From Candidatus Paraluminiphilus aquimaris (GTDB lineage Bacteria; Pseudomonadota; Gammaproteobacteria; Pseudomonadales; Halieaceae), in the NCBI RefSeq assembly GCF_026230195.1, contig NZ_CP036501.1:1798001-1862000 (forward strand): a stretch of 64,000 nucleotides of DNA. The letters run 5' to 3'. The position numbers were made by a program, and so were the translations under genes. Under the pieces are notes generated by a model, which saw nothing but the letters and a program-made list of their open reading frames with translations, searched no databases and was not told where the DNA came from. Shown here one piece after another: positions 1-7,607 of this stretch (position 1 is its first letter; each line of letters begins with the position of its first letter).

Positions 1-1
1 C

Positions 2-100
2 TTTTATACAAATCTAGCGGGACCCGAATATCACCGCATAAACGGTGTGGGACTGGTTGATTCGGTGACGCAGAGCATAAGAGCGGCCCTGGGTCAGTAG
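2..100 (+). CDS. C-terminal end of an unidentified protein (cut by window edge)
   Basis: An open frame enters from the left edge and runs 32 codons to a TAG, encoding a tail that ends SVTQSIRAALGQ. The frame has no internal stop, and the next gene on the same strand starts 54 bases later, which suits the end of a real upstream gene. The fragment is too short to assign a family. It could also be chance open frame. Confidence 0.45.
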   Translation, partial: FYTNLAGPEYHRINGVGLVDSVTQSIRAALGQ

Positions 101-154
101 TAATCCTACCCTTAGGCGACTAAGCTTGATTCCCAATCGATCTGGGGACCTGTC

Positions 155-1078
155 ATGCGACATAACGAAATAATTCTGTACCACTACCCGGCGTCACCGT
201 ATGCCGAAAAAGTGCGTTTGATGGCGGGGTGTTTGGGGGTTCCATGGCACTCCGTAGAGGTGCCTATACAGCCTCCCCGTGAGACCTTGTCACTGCTTGC
301 TGGCGGCTACAGACGGATTCCAGTGGCACAGGTTGGCGCCGATATCTATTGCGACACGGCCCTGATTTCAGAGCAAATTATTGCCCGCACCACCTCGCCC
401 CTTGCAACCGACAGTGAAGCGGTGGTGGCACTTGCTGATCACGCAGAGCAGCAGGCCTTTTTTGCCGCGATTCGACAAAATTCTCAATTGAAAACCGCGA
501 TGGGATTGATCTTCAAATTAGGTTTCAAGGGGATGATGGCCTTTGCAAAGGACAGAGCAACCTTTGCGGTGGGCTATGCGCCTGCGATGCTGACACCCGC
601 CGAGGCCAAGGCGGTCTTTAAGCAATACTTGGAAGATCTCGCTGCAAATCTATCAAGCGCGCGCTTCTTGGGTGGCGATACGCCATGTTTGGGCGATTTC
701 CGCTGCTACCACCCTATTTTTCTTGCCATCGCGTTTCAAAGTGTCAAGGAAGCCCACTTACCCGAAGCGGTTAGGGCATGGATGAAAAGGGTCGAAGCGT
801 TCGGTTGGGGGCAAGTATCAGTCATGACAGACCTCGACGCCCTTGAAGTTGCGCGCTCAGAGACGCCAGACCCTATGAATGAAGCGGCAGCAGCGCACGC
901 CGACGTCGGAGAATGGGTAACGGTTTCGCCAACGGATACCGGGAAAGTCCCTGTCACGGGAACCCTTGTGGGTATGGATGCTGAGCGAATCAGTCTGCTG
1001 CGTCGGTCTGACGATGTGGGCGATGTGCACGTACACTTTCCAACAGCAGGCTTTGAGTGCATAAAAATCAATCAATAG
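155..1078 (+). CDS. Glutathione S-transferase family protein with C-terminal extension
   Basis: 307 residues. The N-terminus (YHYPASPYAEKVRLMAGCLG, about residues 9-28) is a GST thioredoxin-fold start, followed by the cis-Pro segment YRRIPVAQVG and a helical GST C-domain to about residue 225. The family conjugates or isomerises electrophiles with glutathione; the substrate here is unknown. About 70 extra residues, with beta-rich character (VPVTGTLVGMDAERISLLRR), follow the GST fold and are not part of a standard GST. GGGGA lies just before the ATG. It is first in a same-strand run of GST, SDR, ferredoxin and P450, so a role in oxidised lipid or xenobiotic handling is plausible but inferred. 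Confidence 0.8.
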   Translation: MRHNEIILYHYPASPYAEKVRLMAGCLGVPWHSVEVPIQPPRETLSLLAGGYRRIPVAQVGADIYCDTALISEQIIARTTSPLATDSEAVVALADHAEQQAFFAAIRQNSQLKTAMGLIFKLGFKGMMAFAKDRATFAVGYAPAMLTPAEAKAVFKQYLEDLAANLSSARFLGGDTPCLGDFRCYHPIFLAIAFQSVKEAHLPEAVRAWMKRVEAFGWGQVSVMTDLDALEVARSETPDPMNEAAAAHADVGEWVTVSPTDTGKVPVTGTLVGMDAERISLLRRSDDVGDVHVHFPTAGFECIKINQ

Positions 1079-1168
1079 GCTGCAACCTGTGCACGCACTG
1101 ATGGCAGCGAGCAAATTCAAGGATCCCCGGGATCTGGCTATGTTTTTCACACTCAGGAAAGGACTTCG

Positions 1169-1930
1169 ATGAGGGGCACAGCACTTATTACCGGCGCATC
1201 ATCAGGATTGGGTGCCGAATTTGCGAAGCAACTCGCAGTGTCAGCCGATCATTTGATTTTGGTGGCTCGCAGGGGAGACAAACTCCGTTCGTTAGCCGAA
1301 TCGGTCTCAACGTCGACCACAATCATTGAATGCGACTTAAGTTTGCCGCAATCGCCCAAGTGGCTTTGCGAGCGCATTGCCGAGCTGGGACTGTCTGTTG
1401 ATGTGTTGGTGAACAATGCGGGAATCGCAGGCCCAAATTTACTCGCGGTAAGTGATTTCAACGAACAACATGCGTTTGAGCAGTTGATGATGACAACGGT
1501 GGCGGAACTGTGTGCGCGCTTGGTGCCTGAGATGCAGCGGCGTGGCTACGGTCGGGTGATCAACGTTGCCTCGGTCGCTGGGCGCTTTCCGAGTTCAAAT
1601 ACGGGTAACTATGGGCCATCAAAAGCGTACGTGATCGCCGTATCAGAGGAGTTGAATCTGGCGGCAAAAGCCGACGGAGTTTTCGTTTCCGCGTTATGCC
1701 CGGGCTTTACGCACACCGAGTTTCACGAGGTCGCGGGTATGATGGATACGAAAAATAGCTCACCGAAGTGGATTTGGTACGAAGCAAGCACCGTCGTAAC
1801 GGACGGTATCAATGGCTGCGAAGCAGGTCGCGCTGTGGTTATTTCGGGACGACTTTATCGGTGGCTTGATCCCTTCCTTCGCTCAGGACTTCTAAGGCCG
1901 ATCATATTGCGGATGACCGGTACCCGATAG
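1169..1930 (+). CDS. Short-chain dehydrogenase/reductase (SDR)
   Basis: 253 residues, classical SDR length. The nucleotide-binding motif TGASSGLG is at 8-15, NNAG at 82-85, the catalytic Ser at 135 and the Y-x3-K pair at Tyr148 and Lys152. AGGAAAGG precedes the ATG at good spacing. The family performs NAD(P)-dependent alcohol/ketone oxidoreduction; no substrate can be read from the sequence. It lies between the GST and the ferredoxin-P450 pair on the same strand and could oxidise a hydroxylated P450 product, which is inference. Confidence 0.88.
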   Translation: MRGTALITGASSGLGAEFAKQLAVSADHLILVARRGDKLRSLAESVSTSTTIIECDLSLPQSPKWLCERIAELGLSVDVLVNNAGIAGPNLLAVSDFNEQHAFEQLMMTTVAELCARLVPEMQRRGYGRVINVASVAGRFPSSNTGNYGPSKAYVIAVSEELNLAAKADGVFVSALCPGFTHTEFHEVAGMMDTKNSSPKWIWYEASTVVTDGINGCEAGRAVVISGRLYRWLDPFLRSGLLRPIILRMTGTR

Positions 1931-2019
1931 AAGCACTGGGCCTTCGGTAAAGACTAGCCTAGTCGACTGAAATAATTCACAATCCTTCGCCGAAGAATCA
2001 CTCAAATTAAGGTTATGTA

Positions 2020-2337
2020 ATGCCAGTCATTAAGTTTATTGAGTTTGATGGTACGGAACATGAGGTCGATGCCGATGGTGGTATGAGCGTCATGGAAGTT
2101 GCTATGAAATACGATGTTCCAGGTATCGACGCTGACTGTGGCGGAGGCGCCGTTTGCGGCACCTGCCACTGCTTTGTCGAGGAGTCAGCAGGCCCACTGC
2201 CAGACGTGGACCCTCAAGAGGAGTCGATGCTTGGCTTGCGTCCCGACCGTGAGAGCAATTCGCGACTAAGCTGTCAGTTGCAGGTGAGTGACAGCATCGG
2301 CGATATGACGATAAAACTACCTGAATTTCAGATGTAA
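2020..2337 (+). CDS. [2Fe-2S] ferredoxin, adrenodoxin/putidaredoxin type
   Basis: 105 residues. Cluster ligands are Cys40, Cys46, Cys49 and Cys85, spacing C-x5-C-x2-C-x35-C, typical of vertebrate-type ferredoxins that feed electrons to bacterial class I P450s. A further Cys51 follows the third ligand. The P450 gene starts 25 bases downstream, so this is almost certainly its redox partner. No ferredoxin reductase gene is found in the window, so the reductase must be encoded elsewhere. AAGG lies before the ATG. Confidence 0.93.
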   Translation: MPVIKFIEFDGTEHEVDADGGMSVMEVAMKYDVPGIDADCGGGAVCGTCHCFVEESAGPLPDVDPQEESMLGLRPDRESNSRLSCQLQVSDSIGDMTIKLPEFQM

Positions 2338-2362
2338 ATCGACTGACTTAGGTCGTGATCAA

Positions 2363-3613
2363 GTGAGTGCCGCCTACGCAGATATCAGTAAAACACCGCT
2401 CTGTGAGTTGGATGTGTCAGATCCGTTGCGCTTTGAAAATGACACGTGGCAACCGTTATTTGAGCGCTTGCGAGCAGAGTCGCCTGTGCACTATCAGGCG
2501 GACAGTCCAGCTGGACCTTTTTGGTCCATATCGCGATTCGAAGATATCGTAGAGATAGAGAAGAATACCGAGGTCTTTTCCTCGGAGCCCACAATCGCCA
2601 TTGTTGATCCACCGCCGGATCGTCGCTCTCCCATGTTCATCGCCATGGACCAGCCTGAGCACGACGTGCAGCGAAGAGCTGTCCAGCCGGTCGTCGCACC
2701 TAAGAATCTACAAGAGTTTGAAGCTCTGATCCGTAAACGCTCTGGGGAGGCCCTCGACGCATTGCCTGAGGGTGAAACCTTTGATTGGGTGGAATTGGTG
2801 TCGCGAAATCTCACAACGCAGATGTTAGCGACGCTTTTTGATTTTCCTTGGGAGCTGCGCCACAAGTTATCAGAGTGGTCAGATGCGGTGACCTCGGACG
2901 AGCGCATGACAGCGGGCCAGGGTTTGACACGGGATGAACGGATCGAGGTCATCATGGAGATCCTCGAGGTTTTTACAAGACTCTGGCACCAACGTAAAGA
3001 CGATGGTGTTGAGTCGTTTGACCTCATTCGGTTGCTCCAGCGAGACCCTCACACCGCTAACATGGTGGATGACCCCAAGAATTATGTTGGCAATCTGATG
3101 CTGTTGATTGTTGGCGGTAACGATACGACCCGTAACTCTATGTCTGGCGGAGTTCTATTTCTTAATGAAAATCCCGAGCAATTTCAGCGCGTTAAAGACG
3201 ATCACTCTCTGATATCGGCGATGGTATCTGAGATTATTCGCTATCAAACACCGCTGTCACACATGCGAAGAACACTCACACGAGATGTCGAGTTTCGGGG
3301 TCAGCAAATGAAGGCTGGTGACAAGGTCGTTCTCTGGTACTGCTCAGCGAATCGTGATGCGTCCGTAATAGAAAATGCCGACGCCTTTCAAATTGATCGC
3401 CAAAGCGTGAGAAACCATGCGTCTTTTGGGTTCGGTATTCATCGATGCATGGGGAATAGACTTGCAGAGATGCAGCTTCGTGTCGTCTGGGAAGAGGCAT
3501 TGAAGCGTTTTAGCGATATCAAATTGATGGCGCCACCCACTCGGCTTTGTCATAACTTTGTAAGGGGTTATTCCGCGATGCCGGTACAAGTCACTCGGTT
3601 ATCGAACGGATAG
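2363..3613 (+). CDS. Cytochrome P450, CYP153-like (alkane/fatty acid hydroxylase class)
   Basis: 416 residues from a GTG start just after the ferredoxin stop. I-helix oxygen-binding motif GGNDTTRN is at 251-258, the ExxR pair at Glu290/Arg293, and the heme-binding loop FGFGIHRCMGNR has its proximal Cys at 362. The stretches GGNDTTRNSMSGG and SHMRRTLTRD...GDKVVLWYCSANRD closely resemble CYP153 terminal alkane hydroxylases as remembered; no alignment was run. Class I P450s of this kind take electrons from the adjacent ferredoxin. Expected reaction is terminal or subterminal hydroxylation of alkanes, fatty acids or terpenoids. A second P450 lies at 57507-58895. Confidence 0.92.
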   Translation: MSAAYADISKTPLCELDVSDPLRFENDTWQPLFERLRAESPVHYQADSPAGPFWSISRFEDIVEIEKNTEVFSSEPTIAIVDPPPDRRSPMFIAMDQPEHDVQRRAVQPVVAPKNLQEFEALIRKRSGEALDALPEGETFDWVELVSRNLTTQMLATLFDFPWELRHKLSEWSDAVTSDERMTAGQGLTRDERIEVIMEILEVFTRLWHQRKDDGVESFDLIRLLQRDPHTANMVDDPKNYVGNLMLLIVGGNDTTRNSMSGGVLFLNENPEQFQRVKDDHSLISAMVSEIIRYQTPLSHMRRTLTRDVEFRGQQMKAGDKVVLWYCSANRDASVIENADAFQIDRQSVRNHASFGFGIHRCMGNRLAEMQLRVVWEEALKRFSDIKLMAPPTRLCHNFVRGYSAMPVQVTRLSNG

Positions 3614-3648
3614 ACTCCGCCCCTCGTTCTGAGGTCCTCAAATTACCC

Positions 3649-4401
3649 ATGCCAACCTTGTCAAAAGACTCTCTGGATTTATCGGGCATCGGCCCGATTA
3701 ACGCCGCAGGCATAGATGGGTGCCGAGCGGGGTGGGTTGTTGCCTATCGAGAGGGCGAGGAAGTAAACCTGGTTGTGATTGACCGTCTCTCGGATATCAA
3801 TGTGGTGCTTGCGCCCGATGCGAGCGTGATGATCGATATGCCCATTGGACTCACGGATGATAACAGCGTAAGAATTTGCGATGCCTCTGCAAGAGTTGCG
3901 CTAAGACCCTATCGCTCGTCCAGCATATTCGGCGTGCCGGCGCGAAAAGTAACGCGCTGTAGTGATTACCCTGAAGCAAATAGGCTGTCACGAGAGATGT
4001 CAGGTAAAGGCATCAGCAAGCAGGCCTTCTACTTATTTCCAAAGATTCGCGAGCTGGACGACTGGTTGCTATCGAAAGAGCGCAACGGACAGTGGTTTGA
4101 GTGTCACCCCGAGGTCGCGTTTGCGCGTTTAAACGGCGCAGCGGCGTTAGCAGAGTCAAAGAAAACGGTTATCGGGAGCACGTTACGGAAAAAACTGCTT
4201 TCGGAGCTCGGGAGTGTTGAATCAACAATTCAGCGCGCACTCGACACCTATCGCCGTAAGGATGTGCTCGCCGATGATTTAATCGATGCACTGGTTTGCT
4301 TGCTGACCGCGGAGCGGCCATCAAACGAGCGACTACAGATTCCCAACGATGCCCCTGTCGATGCCAGGGGCCTCACGATGGGTATTGTGGCGCCGGCTTA
4401 A
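3649..4401 (+). CDS. DUF429 family protein (predicted RNase H-like nuclease fold)
   Basis: 250 residues. The N-terminal block AGIDGCRAGWVVAYREG (about 20-36), the MIDMPIGL segment and the late DALVCLL helix are the conserved landmarks of DUF429, a family predicted to have an RNase H-like fold but lacking an established function. The gene follows the P450 by 35 bases on the same strand, but nothing links it to that pathway. Its TAA overlaps the stop codon of the convergent amidohydrolase gene by four bases. Confidence 0.8.
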   Translation: MPTLSKDSLDLSGIGPINAAGIDGCRAGWVVAYREGEEVNLVVIDRLSDINVVLAPDASVMIDMPIGLTDDNSVRICDASARVALRPYRSSSIFGVPARKVTRCSDYPEANRLSREMSGKGISKQAFYLFPKIRELDDWLLSKERNGQWFECHPEVAFARLNGAAALAESKKTVIGSTLRKKLLSELGSVESTIQRALDTYRRKDVLADDLIDALVCLLTAERPSNERLQIPNDAPVDARGLTMGIVAPA

Positions 4402-6161
4402 CTGGCGGCTTTTAGAGCCGAGTTACTGCCACTTTGGTCAGGGTTAGATTGCGGACCACGAATCAAACCACCCGGTGTGGCGCCTGAATATTGACCGTTT
4501 TCGAAGGTTAAATGCCCCGATTTAAAGGTTGCCTTGTACCCTGTTGCAGACTGGAGGAGTCGTTTGCCGCCCGCAGGTAAATCATTTGCCACCCACGGTT
4601 TGCTCATTCCAATCTTATCGAGCGCGATGACATTGATGTCAGCGAGGTAGCCAGGAGCCAGCACGCCCCGGTCCTCCAATCCGTAGACCCTTGCAGTGTC
4701 TGCACACTGACGCTTAATAGCCTCGCTAATACTCAATCGGAAACCCTCACGATCACGAACCCAATGCTGCAACATGAAAGTGGGTGATGCGGCGTCGCAA
4801 ATTGTCCCGCAATGCGCCCCGCCGTCTGAAAGCGAGTTTATGCAATCGTCAGATTGTAAAATGGGCTCGAGGAAATTTAGGTTCCCGTCGGCGTAATTGA
4901 GTAATGGGAAATAAATAAACCCATTTCCGCCGTCACTCATCATAAGGTCATAGGCATATTCAGCACCCGATACGCCAGCCTGATTAGCCAGATAGGCGAT
5001 CGATTGCTCCTCACTCGGCTCGTAGTTAAACCCATCGCCAAGTTCGTATTGTAGGGTAAAGGCGTTTGCCATGAGTTCCGCCAATAATTGGACGTCACTT
5101 TCGGGGAAGACGGACTCCTCGGAAATTAACTTGGCTTTGAATTCAGGCTCGGCAAGTTTTGCCAGTTGGTCTGCGGTATCCAATTCGGCCACTTCGGCCC
5201 AGCTTGGTTTGAATGAGAACGGGTTGAAAGTCGTTCGCCATCCCAATATGAGCCCGGTACCCCGCATCGATATCTGGGCGAGGATATTGGCACCTTTCAT
5301 ATTCTGCTCGCGCATCTTGGCCATCTGATCGTCAAAGCTCATTGCTTTGATTGGAGATTGAAGAGCAGTGAAGGTGACCGGTAACCCCGTTTCGCGGCTG
5401 AGATCGCCCATCCAGCCAAACTCGTTCCACTCGGGAACAAGGTCGCTGGCCATCTCGAACACACCATGACCGACGCGCGCCATGCCACGGCCGATGCCAA
5501 TAAGTTCTTCGGGTGTTGCGGTGGTCCCAGGTACGAGCTCACCATCGACCGACTTGTGCAGTACGGTGCGCGATGTGGAGAAACCCAAAGCGCCTGCGCG
5601 AAGACCCTCCTCGACGATATTTGCCATACGCGCAATATCCGACTCGGTTGGACTTTCGTTCGCCGCACCTCGATCACCCATCACATAGGCACGCACAGCA
5701 CCGTGTGGAACATGTGTGGCAACATCGACTGCTCTCGGCATTGCCTCCAGTGCATCTAGGTATTCAGGGAAAGTCTCCCAGTTCCATGACATACCCTCAG
5801 AGAGTGCAGAGCCGGGAATATCCTCGACGCCCTCCATCAAGCCAATGAGCCAGTCGTGTCGATCGGGTGCTGCGGGGGCGAATCCGACGCCACAATTCCC
5901 CATAACGACAGTGGTAACGCCGTGCCATGAAGAGGGCGCCATCTCCTGGTCCCATGTTGCTTGGCCGTCGTAGTGCGTATGAATATCAACAAAGCCTGGC
6001 GCCACAAAGCAACCACTGGCGTCATAGACTTGTTTTGCATCACCGAGGTCGAGTCCAACGGCGGCGACGGTATCGCCTGTAATAGCGATATCGGCTAAAT
6101 AGGGTTCGCAACCAGTACCGTCGACGACCGTGCCCCCTTTGATCAGAAGGTCATAACTCAT
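4398..6161 (-). CDS. Amidohydrolase, N-acyl-D-amino-acid deacylase type
   Basis: 587 residues. The first metal-binding motif is IHTHYDGQ (about 60-67), followed by MGNCGVGFAP, a signature of the D-aminoacylase/N-acyl-D-glutamate deacylase group; the C-terminal part has GVLAPGYLADINV, the returning beta-sandwich domain. Expected reaction is zinc-dependent hydrolysis of an N-acyl amino acid or related amide. An upstream in-frame ATG would add 22 residues, but GAGGAAA lies six bases before the ATG at 6161 and the family start (MSYDLLIKGGTVVDG) fits there. It is divergent from the acyl-CoA dehydrogenase gene, with an operator-like palindrome between them. Confidence 0.87.
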   Translation of the reverse strand: MSYDLLIKGGTVVDGTGCEPYLADIAITGDTVAAVGLDLGDAKQVYDASGCFVAPGFVDIHTHYDGQATWDQEMAPSSWHGVTTVVMGNCGVGFAPAAPDRHDWLIGLMEGVEDIPGSALSEGMSWNWETFPEYLDALEAMPRAVDVATHVPHGAVRAYVMGDRGAANESPTESDIARMANIVEEGLRAGALGFSTSRTVLHKSVDGELVPGTTATPEELIGIGRGMARVGHGVFEMASDLVPEWNEFGWMGDLSRETGLPVTFTALQSPIKAMSFDDQMAKMREQNMKGANILAQISMRGTGLILGWRTTFNPFSFKPSWAEVAELDTADQLAKLAEPEFKAKLISEESVFPESDVQLLAELMANAFTLQYELGDGFNYEPSEEQSIAYLANQAGVSGAEYAYDLMMSDGGNGFIYFPLLNYADGNLNFLEPILQSDDCINSLSDGGAHCGTICDAASPTFMLQHWVRDREGFRLSISEAIKRQCADTARVYGLEDRGVLAPGYLADINVIALDKIGMSKPWVANDLPAGGKRLLQSATGYKATFKSGHLTFENGQYSGATPGGLIRGPQSNPDQSGSNSALKAAS

Positions 6162-6291
6162 AGTGTTTCCTCGTTGCCTAGCGTGGTTATTTCCTGCATT
6201 CATCCAGAACAGTGAATGGGGTGTCAAGCGTGAATGGGGGTCTTCTCGGTAGGGTTAGTCAATCCAGAGAAATACGGTTGAGTTTGTTAGT

Positions 6292-6321
6292 TAAGATCCG
6301 TACGGTTTAACCGTGATCTTA
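6292..6321. promoter_or_regulatory. Nested inverted repeat, operator-like, before the acyl-CoA dehydrogenase
   Basis: TAAGATC (6292-6298) pairs with GATCTTA (6315-6321), and inside it ACGGTT (6302-6307) pairs with AACCGT (6309-6314) around a single T, with CGT unpaired on the left. ACGGTT also occurs at 6274-6279 and ACGGTA at 6324-6329. The element sits in the divergent gap and ends 20 bases before the ATG at 6342. It may be a repressor site (for example TetR type) or an mRNA hairpin. No regulator gene is adjacent. Confidence 0.5.
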
Positions 6322-6341
6322 GAACGGTATCTGGGGCAGCT

Positions 6342-7607
6342 ATGAATTTTGATATCCCGTTGGAAATACAACAGTTTCTCGATGAGGTGGATCGCTTTAT
6401 TGAGCGTGAAATCAAACCCTTGGAGGCCGCTGACGACAATATTCGGTTCTTCGATCATCGACGCGAGGACGCGCGAACCGATTGGGAACGGCAAGGCTTG
6501 CCTAATGAGGATTGGGAGGCGTTGCTGGCTGAGGCGAAACGTCGTGCGATTTCAGCCGGAATCTTTAGTTACCCCTTCCCAAGTGAACATGGCGGGCGGG
6601 ATGGTGGCAACTTAGGGATGGCCATCATTCGCGAACATCTGGCTGCAAAGGGGCTTGGTCTACACAACGATTTGCAAAATGAGCATTCAGTCGTGGGCAA
6701 TAACATTGGCCTATTATTGATGCTGGAATACGGGACGCCCGAGCAGCAGTCTGACTGGTTGCCCGGTCTGAAAAATGCGACGCGAGGTTTTGCCTTTGGT
6801 ATTACGGAGCCAGACCACGGCTCGGACGCGACCCATATGGAAACAGTGGCCCATCGCGATGGCGATGACTGGGTCATCAATGGTGTGAAGACGTGGAATA
6901 CCGGGGTTCACACTGCACACAGTGACATGGTGATGGCCCGGACCTCGGGCAATGCCGGTGACGCTGCCGGGATCACGGCCTTCATGGTGCCGATGGGTGC
7001 CCCTGGCGTAGAGGTTGAGGAGTACCTGTGGACGTTCAACATGCCTTCTGACCATGCTCGGGTTCGGTTTACCAATGTGCGCGTTCCCGACTCAGCCATC
7101 TTTGCCGGGGAGGGCAGAGGCCTTCAGGTGGTGCAGCATTTCTTTAACGAAAATCGAATTCGTCAGGCGGCCTCAAGCTTGGGAGCGGCCCAATATTGCG
7201 TCAATGAAGCCGTTGCTTATGCGAAAGAGCGTAAGCCCTTCGGTAAACCCTTGGCGAGTAACCAAGCGATTCAGTTTCCACTTGTGGACCTACAGGCTCG
7301 TTGTGAAATGTTGCGAGCGCTGATTCATAAAACAGCTTGGCTTATGGATCGCGATGGTGCCTTTTCGGTATCGGACAAAGTCTCTATCTGTAACTACCAG
7401 GCGAATCAGCTTTGCTGCGAGGCGGCGGACACGGCTATGCAAGTCCATGGCGGTATTGGTTACTCGCGATATAAGCCCTTTGAACACATTTACCGTCATC
7501 ACCGCCGGTATCGAATAACAGAGGGCGCAGACGAGATTCAAAAGCGAAGAGTTGCGGGCTATATGTTTGGCTTCATGGATCAACGTAAGCCTAAAGGCGT
7601 TAGTTGA
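6342..7607 (+). CDS. Acyl-CoA dehydrogenase family protein
   Basis: 421 residues, usual ACAD length. FAD/substrate motif ITEPDHGSDATHMET, the ERKPFGKPL segment, the AMQVHGGIGYSRY loop and ITEGADEIQ near the end are standard. Glu394 in that last motif matches the catalytic base of medium-chain acyl-CoA dehydrogenases, so normal alpha,beta-dehydrogenation is expected. The stop overlaps the TTG start of the kinase gene, so the two are translationally coupled. ACAD plus kinase pairing recalls human ACAD10/11 (fused) and Pseudomonas LvaC with LvaA/LvaB, which act on 4-hydroxyacyl-CoAs; the retained glutamate leaves ordinary beta-oxidation open. Confidence 0.92.
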   Translation: MNFDIPLEIQQFLDEVDRFIEREIKPLEAADDNIRFFDHRREDARTDWERQGLPNEDWEALLAEAKRRAISAGIFSYPFPSEHGGRDGGNLGMAIIREHLAAKGLGLHNDLQNEHSVVGNNIGLLLMLEYGTPEQQSDWLPGLKNATRGFAFGITEPDHGSDATHMETVAHRDGDDWVINGVKTWNTGVHTAHSDMVMARTSGNAGDAAGITAFMVPMGAPGVEVEEYLWTFNMPSDHARVRFTNVRVPDSAIFAGEGRGLQVVQHFFNENRIRQAASSLGAAQYCVNEAVAYAKERKPFGKPLASNQAIQFPLVDLQARCEMLRALIHKTAWLMDRDGAFSVSDKVSICNYQANQLCCEAADTAMQVHGGIGYSRYKPFEHIYRHHRRYRITEGADEIQKRRVAGYMFGFMDQRKPKGVS

